Positions 17,069-27,076 of a stretch of DNA of 64,000 bases are shown here, piece after piece. Positions within the stretch are counted from its first letter, which is position 1; the number at the start of each line of letters is the position of its first letter. The position numbers were made by a program, and so were the translations under genes. The notes below the pieces were generated by a model. The model was not told the DNA's origin. It worked only from the letters and a program-made list of their open reading frames with translations, and ran no database searches. This DNA comes from Acinetobacter marinus (GTDB taxonomy: Bacteria > Pseudomonadota > Gammaproteobacteria > Pseudomonadales > Moraxellaceae): contig NZ_FMYK01000001.1 in the NCBI RefSeq assembly GCF_900096915.1, forward strand, positions 124,001 to 188,000. The letters run 5' to 3'.

Positions 17069-19240
17069 ATGACAAAAGGAAGACAGCATACAGCACAAAG
17101 CCAATCAAAATCGGTGCCATTTTCAGCACAAGCGCAACAAGATTTGGCACAACATCTGGCTGAATTTTTTCAGCGTCATGCAGAAGCTATTTTGGATAAA
17201 ACTGACGCAACGAATACAATTAAAACAATCAGTAAAATCACCAATAACCGCAATCAAAGTGAATTAAAAAGTACGATTGAAAATGCCAAATGGTCGATTT
17301 CTGCATTTAGCAATGAATTGCTGATTCAGTTTGATGTGCAGCTTGAAAATCAGCAACAGGCAGTTGATCAAAAGCTCACTACAGAATATAGCTATGGTCA
17401 ACTGGAATTTAAACTATCTCTGTTTTCTATCTTCCAAGATGGCGAACCGATTGCACAGCTGTATTTTGAAGAAAATAAATGCACGACTAATCAATTCTAT
17501 ATACAAGTTGATGGTTTGGAATATGCACTGCAATTTTATGGTGAGCTTTTCATTCATCAAGGCTGGATAATATTGGATGGCGTATTTAAATCCAGTTATA
17601 TGCCTGATCCGATATTTTCTGTGAATCTTGCTTTTCAGCTCAGTGTGCAAGATTTGGATTGGTCAAATTATCGCTTTGATTATAGCGAAGTAAATACGGC
17701 GCAACCTGAGCATGTGACTGCGTTGATTATTCGAAATCCTGAGTTTGATACATTACCTGATGATGTTTATAGTTTTCGTCATTTAAAACATTTAACCATA
17801 CAATGCCATCGTACAAACCCTAAACAAAAACCATTTCAGCAACAACCTTTAGCGTTAAAACACATTTCACCTCGTATTGCAGCGTTGACACAGCTCGAGT
17901 CGATTAGCATCAATAATGCGTTGATTGAACAGCTCCCTGATGAAATCGTACAGCTCCGTGCATTAAATACGGTGAACTTCAGTTTATGTCGATTAAAATC
18001 ACTACCCGAAACATTTTGGCAATTACCTGCGCTGAAGTTTTTATTTTTAAGTGGTAATCACATCTCTGATATTCCTGAATCCTTGAATTTACCAAATTTA
18101 CGCAGTTTAAATGTGGAGTATAATCAGTTAAAAACACTACCGATTGCACTTTCTAAAATGCCTGAACTTATCAATTTATATGCCAGAGGAAATCCCTTTG
18201 AGTATTTGGATAATGCGTTTAAATATTTTCAGCCTTTACAACTGGATTTTGAGGAAAAGAAAGCATTATTTGATTTTTCCTATATGGGTGTAGATGGTTG
18301 TGGGGTCATTGATTGGGACGATAAATTATTTCAAGTGGATTTGCAAAGTGAAAATGATTTCGATGATTTAATGCAAATTCAAAATATTATTGAGCAATCT
18401 CAATTCAAACCATTGCAAAAGCCAATACTTGATTTATTGAAGCGTAGCATCTTATTTCATCAGTGCACAGCTGCAGAAAATACAATTTCAGAAAACAAAA
18501 TTTATGAAAATACCTTGATAGAAACAGGGCGGACGCACTTTGGTGGGATGCCAGATTTACCTTTGTCAATGCATTATCCGACATTTCAGGCACAGCGTGA
18601 TGGGGCGATGGTGTCATTGAATTATGAGTTTTTGGCGCAGATTAACTGTGAGGCGCTGGCTAATTTACAGCAGTTTTTACCAAGGACAGGGACTTTATTC
18701 TTCTTTATCAAAAGCCTGCATCACGTCGGCGAGCTGGATAGTACACAGGTGATTTATGTCAAAGATAATCAGCAACTTGCATCATCAGCACGGTTTAAGC
18801 TGGCTGCCGAAGATTATTTTGATGCGATCACCGATCAATACCAGCGTTTTGATGCTGAAGTAAGTTTAGGTGTCAGTTTTCCTTCGTTTTATGCGCTGGA
18901 TTACAATGACTATTTGCTGAAATCATCCCCAGCGACGCTAAAAAAGGCGCTTAAAGATCATGCAGATGCGTTTTATGAGCAGATCGAAGCGCCGATTGAA
19001 CAACTGAGCACTCATGATCATGGTATCAATGTCTATGGCTTTACCCAGCATCAATCACCAGAATTGCAAGCGGCAACTGTCTATGGCGGAGAGCCTGAAG
19101 ATTGGCTGATTGTGTTGAAAGTTGCATCTCGTGGCGATTTTCAGTGGAGCGATGCAGGTGATTTATTTTTTGTGATGCATAAAAGTGATCTACTCCAATG
19201 TGATTTTCGTCGGATATTTGCCTGTATCGAGAGTAGTTAG
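17069..19240 (+). CDS. Leucine-rich-repeat protein with C-terminal DUF1963 (YwqG-like) domain
   Basis: A 723-residue cytoplasmic protein. Residues about 215-375 hold six to seven leucine-rich repeats of the bacterial LxxLPxxLxxLxxLxxLxLxxN kind (for example LPALKFLFLSGNHISDIPESL). Residues about 490-722 match DUF1963: GGMPDLP, FLAQINC, PRTGTLFFF, then WLIVLKVAS and FQWSDAGDLFFVMHK. The first 200 residues are unrecognised. DUF1963 proteins and LRR proteins often occur in toxin-immunity neighbourhoods; here a DKNYY and a SUKH gene follow. The function is unknown. It starts 124 bp after the membrane-protein gene and may have its own promoter. Confidence 0.8.
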   Translation: MTKGRQHTAQSQSKSVPFSAQAQQDLAQHLAEFFQRHAEAILDKTDATNTIKTISKITNNRNQSELKSTIENAKWSISAFSNELLIQFDVQLENQQQAVDQKLTTEYSYGQLEFKLSLFSIFQDGEPIAQLYFEENKCTTNQFYIQVDGLEYALQFYGELFIHQGWIILDGVFKSSYMPDPIFSVNLAFQLSVQDLDWSNYRFDYSEVNTAQPEHVTALIIRNPEFDTLPDDVYSFRHLKHLTIQCHRTNPKQKPFQQQPLALKHISPRIAALTQLESISINNALIEQLPDEIVQLRALNTVNFSLCRLKSLPETFWQLPALKFLFLSGNHISDIPESLNLPNLRSLNVEYNQLKTLPIALSKMPELINLYARGNPFEYLDNAFKYFQPLQLDFEEKKALFDFSYMGVDGCGVIDWDDKLFQVDLQSENDFDDLMQIQNIIEQSQFKPLQKPILDLLKRSILFHQCTAAENTISENKIYENTLIETGRTHFGGMPDLPLSMHYPTFQAQRDGAMVSLNYEFLAQINCEALANLQQFLPRTGTLFFFIKSLHHVGELDSTQVIYVKDNQQLASSARFKLAAEDYFDAITDQYQRFDAEVSLGVSFPSFYALDYNDYLLKSSPATLKKALKDHADAFYEQIEAPIEQLSTHDHGINVYGFTQHQSPELQAATVYGGEPEDWLIVLKVASRGDFQWSDAGDLFFVMHKSDLLQCDFRRIFACIESS

Positions 19241-19312
19241 TGGATCAGATTTTAGGGCTTTTGAATTATAGAGTTTTGCATTAAAGCGCTTTTGCATTTG
19301 AGGAACGTGACC

Positions 19313-20089
19313 ATGTCGATGCGTGAATTAGGTTGTGGCTTTAAAGTCATGGATAACAAAATGATTTTACAATACGACGCTGAACGCTTTCGCAAGTTTT
19401 ATCCGCAGATTGATTTTGCCAGTTTTGAGATTGTGGCAGATGACGCCGATCGCACTATCTATTTTCGGGATAAAGATCAGCTCTATGTCGACAGTTATAT
19501 GTGTCCCTTTGCAATCTTACCTGATGCCAAGCCGCAGGATTTTAAAATCGTTGACATTGAAAAGGGTTTGGTGAGTTCAGGCGGTCAGAATTATTATTTT
19601 GCAGAAAAACTGCCCTATGATTTTGACGATTTAAAGCCATTAGCAGGCTTATATTATCAGGTCAAAGATCAAGTCTATTTTAGTTTTGATAAGCCGATGC
19701 TTGAAGCCGATTTAGACAGTTTTCAAGTGTTTACTCAGCTTAAACATGCCAATCTCGCTAAGGATCAACATCATCTTTATTTTCGGGATCAAATCGTTGA
19801 AGGCGTGGATGTGGCGAGCTTTGAATTATTAACGGCGTGCTTTGATTCCGACTATTATCTAGAGCAAGATCATACTTACTATGCCAAGGATCGCAACTTT
19901 GCCTACTATATCGACACAATTGCCAAACAGGTTAAAGTGATTAAGAGTAAAAGCCTTGATGTGTTTCATTTCAAAGTGATTGATGAGCGAGGTTATGCCT
20001 TTGATCGGGAGTATCGTTATGCTTATGGACGACGAACATCGTTGAAAAAGTTACAACAGATGGCGATACAGAACAATTCAGGAGAATAA
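19313..20089 (+). CDS. DKNYY-family protein
   Basis: A 258-residue soluble protein of beta-rich repeats in which aromatic pairs and short D-K/R-D turns recur, such as IYFRDKDQLYVDSY, NYYFAEKLPYDF, HHLYFRDQIVEGVD and TYYAKDRNFAYYID. This is the DKNYY repeat family, found in many bacterial immunity or housekeeping islands without a known biochemical role. ATG at 19313 is chosen: GAGGA lies 8 bp before it, whereas the in-frame TTG at 19292 has none. It ends 2 bp before the SUKH gene, so translation of the two is coupled. Confidence 0.8.
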   Translation: MSMRELGCGFKVMDNKMILQYDAERFRKFYPQIDFASFEIVADDADRTIYFRDKDQLYVDSYMCPFAILPDAKPQDFKIVDIEKGLVSSGGQNYYFAEKLPYDFDDLKPLAGLYYQVKDQVYFSFDKPMLEADLDSFQVFTQLKHANLAKDQHHLYFRDQIVEGVDVASFELLTACFDSDYYLEQDHTYYAKDRNFAYYIDTIAKQVKVIKSKSLDVFHFKVIDERGYAFDREYRYAYGRRTSLKKLQQMAIQNNSGE

Positions 20090-20091
20090 AA

Positions 20092-20748
20092 ATGACGAAT
20101 TTACAAAGTGTATTACTCGAGATTGAAAAATTTTGGCCAGAACCCGATCCCAAACTGGTCGGGCATGAATGGTATGAAGGGGTTTTTCAAGAATTTACCT
20201 TGCAAGGCAAGCACGATAACAGCGAAGAACTGAAACGGATTCAATCGGAGTTTGCTGATCCGTTGCCAAGCGAGTTGCAAGACTATATCGTCCACGTCTG
20301 CGATCAAGAGGGTGTGGTGTTAGATACTGTGGGTAATCCAGTAATTTTACTGCCGTTATATGAGCTGAAATTTATTCAGGATGGATATAACTATAATCCA
20401 GTGCTCAAAGAAGATATTGATGGCTGGCCAGCGCACTATTTTATGCTTGCCAATGAAGCGGGCGATCCTTATTTTATTGATTTAAAAAGTGGCACGACCC
20501 AAGTAGAAATGCGTGTTCATGGCACGGGCAGTTGGGATTATGGGGACACGGTGGCGGATAATATCCCGCAGTTTTTATTGTGCGCTTGCTATCAACATGC
20601 CATGCTCAATCACCCCGACTATGAGGTCATTGATGATGAACGTGGCTTTAATTTGGTGGACAGTGTCGCCAAATGGTATTTTCCACAGATGAAAAAATAT
20701 GCAGGGCAATATTATTCGGTGTGGTGTGAGTCCTTCCAAAATGCTTAG
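20092..20748 (+). CDS. SUKH (SMI1/KNR4) superfamily protein, likely immunity-type
   Basis: A 218-residue protein with the SUKH pattern. It has an acidic LPSELQDYIVHV helix (about 63-74), then NPVILLPLYELKFIQDGYNY and GWPAHYFMLANEAGDPYFIDLKSG (about 130), where the domain normally binds or blocks toxins. The remainder is acidic (DDERGF, DTVADN). SUKH proteins are classical immunity proteins of polymorphic and contact-dependent toxins. No toxin gene is near, so it may be an orphan immunity protein or serve another scaffold role. It is tightly linked to the DKNYY gene (2 bp). Confidence 0.78.
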   Translation: MTNLQSVLLEIEKFWPEPDPKLVGHEWYEGVFQEFTLQGKHDNSEELKRIQSEFADPLPSELQDYIVHVCDQEGVVLDTVGNPVILLPLYELKFIQDGYNYNPVLKEDIDGWPAHYFMLANEAGDPYFIDLKSGTTQVEMRVHGTGSWDYGDTVADNIPQFLLCACYQHAMLNHPDYEVIDDERGFNLVDSVAKWYFPQMKKYAGQYYSVWCESFQNA

Positions 20749-20802
20749 GGGCTTAGTTAGTATGATTATTTCCATTCAAATCAACACTCACCCAGAGAAC
20801 TG

Positions 20803-21624
20803 ATGAACACAATACGCAAAGGTGCACGAAGCACCAAAGATATTCCACAAAGCATTTTAGAACAGCTCAATCGTGGCGAAATCGAATCGGCGAATTTGGT
20901 GGAATGGTTGGCTGTTGATCAAATTGAATTGCTAAAAAGTCTTTTGGCTGAACTGGGTTTATCTGCACATTTCTCCAATATGCAGAAACAGATTGAAAGC
21001 CTGAAAAAGCCAACCGTAAATAGTCGTAATGCCTGTATCGGTAGCTTGCTCTATCAGCTTAGTTTATCTGCAAATTCAGCAAAATTATTATCGAAAATCA
21101 GTACTCACCCATCGGATATGGTACGTTGTTGGGCGTGTTATGCGGTAGTGCTGGATCCTGAAATGACTTTGATTGAGCGATTTCAGGCAATTCAGCCCTT
21201 TGCGCAAGATTCACATTTTGGCGTGCGTGAAGTTGCTTGGATGGCGATGCGTCCGTATATTATTTTACAGCTTGAGCAAAGCATTGAGATTTTACAACGT
21301 TGGGTGCAGAGTGAAAATGCCTTTGTTCGTCGTTTTGCCACAGAAGCTACTCGTCCTCGTGGTGTATGGTGTGCGCATATTGAAGAGTTAAAAGAAAATC
21401 CTGAAATGGCATTGTCATTACTCGAGCCACTATCTCAAGATCCAGAAAAATATGTACAAGATAGCGTGGCAAATTGGCTGAATGATGCCAGTAAGACCAA
21501 ACCTGAGTTTGTACAGACTTTATGTGATCAGTGGTTACAGCAAGCGCAATCGAATCCTAAACATGTGAAAAAAGCAACACAGTATATAGTCAAAAGAGCG
21601 CTACGCACCTTATCGAAAGGTTAA
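20803..21624 (+). CDS. HEAT-repeat DNA alkylation repair-like (AlkC-type) protein
   Basis: A 273-residue helical-repeat protein. Its conserved block runs from about 95 to 235: HPSDMVRCWACYAV, FGVREVAWMAMRP, FVRRFATEATRPRG, then DPEKYVQDSVANWLNDASKTKPEFV. These match the HEAT repeats of AlkC/AlkD-like DNA glycosylases. It is roughly 100 residues shorter than typical AlkC and has a basic C-terminus, so glycosylase activity is possible but unproven. It follows the SUKH gene by 54 bp and probably ends the seven-gene run. Confidence 0.75.
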   Translation: MNTIRKGARSTKDIPQSILEQLNRGEIESANLVEWLAVDQIELLKSLLAELGLSAHFSNMQKQIESLKKPTVNSRNACIGSLLYQLSLSANSAKLLSKISTHPSDMVRCWACYAVVLDPEMTLIERFQAIQPFAQDSHFGVREVAWMAMRPYIILQLEQSIEILQRWVQSENAFVRRFATEATRPRGVWCAHIEELKENPEMALSLLEPLSQDPEKYVQDSVANWLNDASKTKPEFVQTLCDQWLQQAQSNPKHVKKATQYIVKRALRTLSKG

Positions 21625-21724
21625 GCGATCATTGTTTTGCCCTCGGTGTAGAATCTATTTTACAAAATGCACGAATTCCAGTTAAATAAGCGTTCCAATA
21701 AAAACCATAGCACGGATATTCTTT

Positions 21725-22228
21725 ATGGCACATCAGTTTACCGTTGATGCAAGCATCTCAGGCGTTTCACTTGAGCAATTTAAACAATTAATCAAAGATA
21801 CCGATCTGCATGAAGCAGTGTGTCGTCGTATTCCTGGGGATAATCTCGAAATTCTCGAATCCAATCTCAATGGCGATATTTACACCTTGCGCCGTGAATA
21901 TAACTTGGATGTGAATATTCCTGATATCGCCAAAAAATTACTCAAAGATGCTTTTCGTCTGAAACGTAGTGATGTGACCAATGTTGATCAACTGACTTCA
22001 ACGGTCGAACTTGGTGCGAATTTACCACTGCAAGCCACCAGTTCACGCACGGTCACTGGCGATGCCAATCAAGTCAATTTTAAACTGAATTGGATCGTTA
22101 AAGTCAAAGTACCACTCATCGGTGGGATGTTAGAGAAGCATGCTGAAGGTGAAATTCGTCGATTCAGTGATCTTGAAATCTCGATCGTTGAAGATGAAAT
22201 CAAAAAGAAATTGGCGGCGACTGCTTAA
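21725..22228 (+). CDS. DUF2505 family protein
   Basis: A 167-residue soluble protein with the DUF2505 layout, which is START-like: an N-terminal strand and helix (FTVDASISGVSLEQFKQLI), then alternating strands, ending in WIVKVKVPLIGGMLEKHAEGEIRRFSDLEISIVEDEIKKKL. The family may bind a hydrophobic ligand, but nothing specific is known. It is a single gene, 100 bp after the HEAT-protein gene and 184 bp before zapE. Confidence 0.75.
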   Translation: MAHQFTVDASISGVSLEQFKQLIKDTDLHEAVCRRIPGDNLEILESNLNGDIYTLRREYNLDVNIPDIAKKLLKDAFRLKRSDVTNVDQLTSTVELGANLPLQATSSRTVTGDANQVNFKLNWIVKVKVPLIGGMLEKHAEGEIRRFSDLEISIVEDEIKKKLAATA

Positions 22229-22412
22229 GATTTCTAAGTTGTATTCGTCCAGTTGTATCAATTGAGTGTTTTGACGAATTGAATCTGCGTGGTTCACTGT
22301 CCATTTGAGCGGGAGTGAATACGCTAAGATTCAGTTTTCACTAAAGTTGGATGTTAATTTGTCCTCGTCTGTTATACTATTTTTTCACAGTTGTATAAAT
22401 ATCTAATCTCCT

Positions 22413-23555
22413 ATGAATACGTTCCAAGCTGCCGAAGTGCTTTCACCTGCAACCCGATACCAAAATGCTTTAGATTCTGGACAGTTCAGCCCAGATGTCG
22501 AGCAGGCGAAAGCAGTGGAAAATCTAGAACGTGTTTGGCAGGAGCTGATTCAGCGTTACAAGTCGTCCAAGCGTGCTTTTGGACGCTTTCGCCGTCAAAG
22601 TTCACCGAATGGCGTGTATATGTGGGGCGGTGTAGGGCGTGGCAAGACGTGGTTGATGGATCAGTTTTATGATGCTGTGCCGTTTCGTCGTAAGTTGCGC
22701 ATGCATTTTCATCATTTTATGCAGCATGTTCACCATGAGCTGAATAAACTTTCGGGTCAACGCAATCCCCTTGATACCGTGGCGGATCAGATTTATCGTG
22801 ATGCGGTGGTGATCTGCTTCGATGAATTTTTTGTATCGAATGTCACTGATGCGATGATTTTGGGTGATTTATTCCAAAAATTATTTAGTCGTGGCGTGAC
22901 CTTGGTAGCAACGTCAAATATTGCGCCAGACGGATTGTATAAAAACGGCATCCATCGCGATCGTTTCTTGCCGACCATTGAGCTCGTTAAAAAGCATTGT
23001 GCGGTGCTCAATGTCGACTCAGGTGTGGATTATCGTCTGCGTGTACTGAAACAATCTCAACTGTTTAAATATCCATTAAATCGTGAACATGAGGCGTGGA
23101 TTGAGGAACGATTTAACAGTCTGACCACCAATCAGGTGAAATCTCAAGAGCCGATTTTGGTGAATAATCGGGTGGTGGTGACGCGCATCCACACCGAAGA
23201 TGTGTTGTGGTGTGATTTTTCTGAGCTGTGTTTAAAGCCACGTAGCCCATCGGATTTTATCGAAATCGCCAATACTTATAACACCGTGCTGGTCAGTCAT
23301 GTACCGCACCTGAATGATCATTTGGCAGATGGCACACGGCGTTTTATCTATTTGGTCGATGAGTTTTATGACCGCCGAGTCAAATTGATCCTGACCTCGG
23401 AAGATTCGATTATCCAGCTCTATAAAGGTGAAAAACTGGCATTTGAGATCGAACGGACACGCTCACGATTGCTCGAAATGCAGTCTGAGGATTATCTCAA
23501 CACCGAACATCGCTTGAATGAAAGTACCAATGCCACACAGCGTGAATTGATCTAG
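22413..23555 (+). CDS. zapE: Cell-division ATPase ZapE (AFG1-like)
   Basis: A 380-residue AAA-type ATPase of the AFG1/ZapE family. ZapE associates with the FtsZ ring late in division in E. coli. Walker A is GGVGRGKT (72-79) and Walker B is VICFDEF (133-139). The family segments MRMHFHHFMQ-like (96-105), TLVATSNIAPDGLYKNGIHRDRFLP and RRFIYLVDEFYDRRVKL are all present. The length is typical. A 262-bp non-coding gap separates it from glcB. Confidence 0.92.
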   Translation: MNTFQAAEVLSPATRYQNALDSGQFSPDVEQAKAVENLERVWQELIQRYKSSKRAFGRFRRQSSPNGVYMWGGVGRGKTWLMDQFYDAVPFRRKLRMHFHHFMQHVHHELNKLSGQRNPLDTVADQIYRDAVVICFDEFFVSNVTDAMILGDLFQKLFSRGVTLVATSNIAPDGLYKNGIHRDRFLPTIELVKKHCAVLNVDSGVDYRLRVLKQSQLFKYPLNREHEAWIEERFNSLTTNQVKSQEPILVNNRVVVTRIHTEDVLWCDFSELCLKPRSPSDFIEIANTYNTVLVSHVPHLNDHLADGTRRFIYLVDEFYDRRVKLILTSEDSIIQLYKGEKLAFEIERTRSRLLEMQSEDYLNTEHRLNESTNATQRELI

Positions 23556-23817
23556 CAGTACGTTTCTGTATAAATCATCAAGCGGATAACGCAATGCATG
23601 GCTGAAATGTCTACAGCGCTTAGTTTTGTCCACCTTGCTGGCAACGTATTTATTATTTTGTATTGAAGCGTTTCGGTTTTGAGAAAAGACTATTATTTTC
23701 TTAAAACATGTTTATTATTTTACAGGGTAATAGAGGTATGCAGATGAATTTTCATCAGTATACTAGACGTTAATTGAATTTATGATGAATTCAAAATAGC
23801 CAAAGTTAGGAAGTACA

Positions 23818-25980
23818 ATGACTGAACGTATTCAACAAGGCAAACTTGCGATTGCCAAAGAACTTTACGATTTTATTGAAAATGAAGCACTCCCAGGTAG
23901 TGGCGTCGATAGTGCGACTTACTGGAAAAACTTTGAACAAGTTGTTGTCGACCTGAGCCCAAAAAACAAAGCACTATTAGAAAAACGTGATGCTTTGCAA
24001 AAGCAAATTGACGAATGGCATCGCAACAACACATTTGAGCTAGAAGCCTATAAAGCATTTTTAACTGAAATCGGTTATTTACTACCAGAAGTTGAAGATT
24101 TCCAAATCACTACTGAGAATGTCGATGAAGAAATCGCATTGCTTGCTGGTGCGCAGTTGGTTGTACCTGTACGTAATGCACGTTACAGCTTGAACGCTGC
24201 CAATGCACGTTGGGGTTCATTGTACGATGCATTGTACGGCTTCGACGTGATCTCTGATGAAGGTGGCGCAGAAAAAGGTAAAGGCTACAATCCTGCTCGT
24301 GGTGCCAAAGTCATCGCATTTGCCAAAAATTTCTTAAATGAAACATTCCCATTAGCACAAGGTTCACACGATGACGTGAGCAAATATGCTGTGGAATCGA
24401 ATGCGCTTGTTGTTACGCTGAAAGACGGTTCAACTACCACGTTGAAAAATGAAGCGCAATTCGTTGGTTTCAATGGCGAAGCATCTGCACCGACAGAAAT
24501 CGTACTGCTCAACAATGGTCTGCACGTGATTATCGAGATTGATGCGTCTAGCCCAATCGGTCAAGCCGACTCGGCAGGCGTAAAAGATCTGGTTATGGAA
24601 GCGGCGATTACCACCATCCAAGATTTGGAAGATTCGGTTGCTGCGGTTGATGCAGAAGAGAAAGTTGAAGGCTATCGCAACTGGTTAGGTTTGATGCGTG
24701 GTACGCTTCAAGAATCGATTGCCAAAGGTGATCAAGTCATTACCCGTACGTTGAACAAAGATCGTACTTGCAAAAACTTGATCGGCGGCGAAACCACGCT
24801 TCACGGTCGTTCATTGATGTTGCTTCGTAACGTCGGTCACTTGATGACCAATCCTGCGATCTTGGTGGATAGTCAGGAAATCTATGAAGGTATCATGGAT
24901 GCATTGATTACGCCGTTGCTTACCGTTGCGGACATCAAAGGTCAAAACGAACTCAAGAACTCTCGTAAAGGTTCAATGTATATCGTAAAACCGAAAATGC
25001 ATGGTCCAGAAGAAGTTGCTTTCACTGTTGAATTGTTCGGTCGTGTTGAGCAAGCACTTGGTCTACCTGCTAAATGTTTGAAAGTCGGCATCATGGACGA
25101 AGAACGTCGTACTTCTGTGAACTTGAAAAACTGTATCGCCGAAGCAAAAGATCGTACCATTTTCATTAACACAGGCTTTATGGATCGTACAGGTGATGAA
25201 ATCCATACCTCGATGGAAGCAGCACCAGTGGTGCGTAAAGAAGCTGTGAAAACCCAGAAATGGAATGCTGCTTACGAAAACCGTAACGTCGCAATTGGTC
25301 TAGCGACTGGTCTGCAAGGTAAAGCACAAATCGGGAAAGGCATGTGGCCAAAACCTGACAGCATGAAAGACATGTTGGCAACCAAAACTGCACATCCAAA
25401 TGCAGGTGCAAGCTGTGCATGGGTGCCTTCACCGACTGGTGCTGCACTTCATGCGATGCATTATCATCAAATCAACGTCAAAGCACGTCAAGATCAATTG
25501 AAAACTGAACAAATGTTGTCTTTAGACGATCTATTGACACCACCATTTGCACCAGACACCAACTGGTCTGCGGATGAGATCAACAACGAACTTGAAAATA
25601 ACTGTCAAGGGATTTTGGGTTATGTAGTACGTTGGGTTGACTTGGGTGTAGGTTGCTCAAAAGTACCTGACATCAACAATGTTGGCTTGATGGAAGATCG
25701 TGCAACATTGCGTATTTCATCTCAACACGTTGCTAACTGGTTGCGTCACGGTGTGGTAAGCCAAGCGCAAGTGGAAGAAGTATTGAAGCGCATGGCGAAG
25801 ATCGTTGATGAGCAAAATGCCAATGATCCGCTATATACGCCTATGGGGCCAAACTTTGACGGGATTGCGTTCCAAGCAGCATCTGACTTGATCTTCAAAG
25901 GCGCAGAGCAACCATCTGGCTATACAGAGCCATTATTGCATGCGGCACGCTTGAAGTTAAAAGGTTATCAAGGCGACTAA
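23818..25980 (+). CDS. glcB: Malate synthase G
   Basis: Cytoplasmic enzyme that condenses glyoxylate and acetyl-CoA to malate in the glyoxylate shunt. The 720-residue length and motifs are those of isoform G: SRKGSMYIVKPKMHGPEEVAF (around 385), RTSVNLKNCIAEAKDRTIFINTGFMDRTGDEIHTS, GLATGLQGKAQIGKGMWPKPD and HAMHYHQINVK. The start codon follows AGGAAG. It is monocistronic with its own terminator. Growth on the acetyl-CoA made by the hydroxycinnamate pathway would need it, although the two loci are not linked in an operon. Confidence 0.97.
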   Translation: MTERIQQGKLAIAKELYDFIENEALPGSGVDSATYWKNFEQVVVDLSPKNKALLEKRDALQKQIDEWHRNNTFELEAYKAFLTEIGYLLPEVEDFQITTENVDEEIALLAGAQLVVPVRNARYSLNAANARWGSLYDALYGFDVISDEGGAEKGKGYNPARGAKVIAFAKNFLNETFPLAQGSHDDVSKYAVESNALVVTLKDGSTTTLKNEAQFVGFNGEASAPTEIVLLNNGLHVIIEIDASSPIGQADSAGVKDLVMEAAITTIQDLEDSVAAVDAEEKVEGYRNWLGLMRGTLQESIAKGDQVITRTLNKDRTCKNLIGGETTLHGRSLMLLRNVGHLMTNPAILVDSQEIYEGIMDALITPLLTVADIKGQNELKNSRKGSMYIVKPKMHGPEEVAFTVELFGRVEQALGLPAKCLKVGIMDEERRTSVNLKNCIAEAKDRTIFINTGFMDRTGDEIHTSMEAAPVVRKEAVKTQKWNAAYENRNVAIGLATGLQGKAQIGKGMWPKPDSMKDMLATKTAHPNAGASCAWVPSPTGAALHAMHYHQINVKARQDQLKTEQMLSLDDLLTPPFAPDTNWSADEINNELENNCQGILGYVVRWVDLGVGCSKVPDINNVGLMEDRATLRISSQHVANWLRHGVVSQAQVEEVLKRMAKIVDEQNANDPLYTPMGPNFDGIAFQAASDLIFKGAEQPSGYTEPLLHAARLKLKGYQGD

Positions 25981-26023
25981 CTTGATTTAGTTCTGATCAA
26001 AAAAGTTGTTCTGAATAAAGATA

Positions 26024-26059
26024 AAAAACCCCGAAGTTGCTCGCAGCTTCGGGGTTTTT
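26024..26059. terminator. Strong intrinsic terminator after glcB
   Basis: A 16-bp stem (AAAAACCCCGAAGTTG with CAGCTTCGGGGTTTTT, one wobble) and 4-nt loop. The A-run and T-run on the two sides make it usable from both strands, and the gene beyond it is convergent. Confidence 0.9.
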
Positions 26060-26150
26060 AATATCCATCTAAGATTAATCAATACTATGTTCTATACAAC
26101 ATTTAATTTTTACTAAACACTTAATAGAAAACGTAACGTATTAATGAGGA

Positions 26151-26909
26151 CTAGTACTGACAAATCGACGTCGCATGGGTGTGATCTGGCCCCCATGTGC
26201 GATAGCCTTGCGTATCAATATGAATCTGCCCCGAAGCATAAACACCAAGTCCCATATTCAGGCTTTGTCCATGTTGCATCCAGAAATTACACAGCTTGAT
26301 TTTGGTATCTTCAATCAGAATCATATCTTGTGGACTGGTGCCATATTCAGGACCAAGTCGAAAATCAATTGCCGAATTATAAACATGCTTAGAACCAGCT
26401 GCACCTCCAGCACAGATATTCAATGAATAATCTCGATAGACAGAGGTGACTTCAAAATCACGAAGCACATTGGTATCGACTAAATATTGAATAATCTTTA
26501 AGGTCGGAATGGCATTGCCCCACAGCTCAGGACTTGGCACAGCATAAGGTGAAGTACGACCACACTTCTGCCAATCTCGGGCACTTTTGAGCAATTGATA
26601 GGTCGGTACAGCAGTATTGACCCGATTATTTTTTAGATATTGCTCGTATTGCTGAACACGTTGCTTATTGCCATACTGATTTAACCACACCACATAGTCC
26701 GCAGGTGGCTGTTGCACCCAAATACGACGTGATGGCGTATTGGGCGCTTGCTGTGGATTGAGAATCACTTGCCGAGCTTGGGGCTTGGGCAATTTGTAGG
26801 TTGTGGTTTGTTGCGTGGTGGTACAACCCGATAAAATAAACGGGAGCGATGCGAGCAGGAGGAAGCATTGCGAAGTACGACGCATGTAGAGATTTTTTTG
26901 GACATTCAT
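26151..26909 (-). CDS. Peptidase M15-type (D,D-carboxypeptidase-like) lipoprotein
   Basis: A 252-residue exported lipoprotein with a lipobox LSGC ending a hydrophobic N-terminus (Cys at about 29). The C-terminal domain (about 140-245) has the M15A-type zinc pattern: SVYRDYSLN, then SKHVYNSAIDFR supplying His and Asp, then QIHID supplying the second His. Such enzymes cut D-Ala cross-bridges in peptidoglycan. It would sit in the periplasm attached to a membrane. A second start (ATG at 26885) is equally possible and gives a tighter signal peptide. Confidence 0.82.
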   Translation of the reverse strand: MNVQKNLYMRRTSQCFLLLASLPFILSGCTTTQQTTTYKLPKPQARQVILNPQQAPNTPSRRIWVQQPPADYVVWLNQYGNKQRVQQYEQYLKNNRVNTAVPTYQLLKSARDWQKCGRTSPYAVPSPELWGNAIPTLKIIQYLVDTNVLRDFEVTSVYRDYSLNICAGGAAGSKHVYNSAIDFRLGPEYGTSPQDMILIEDTKIKLCNFWMQHGQSLNMGLGVYASGQIHIDTQGYRTWGPDHTHATSICQY

Positions 26910-27076
26910 ATGTTATATTCTAACATTTGTCGGGAATGACAACAAAAACGACTTTGCAATAATTTGTAGAGGATTGGTGACAAGTACAAAAAAGCCGACA
27001 TCTTGTCAGCTCTTTGCATTGATTCGTTATTCTCTAAATTTCTGTGTTTTAACAAAAACTTAGAAAATATAGATGC

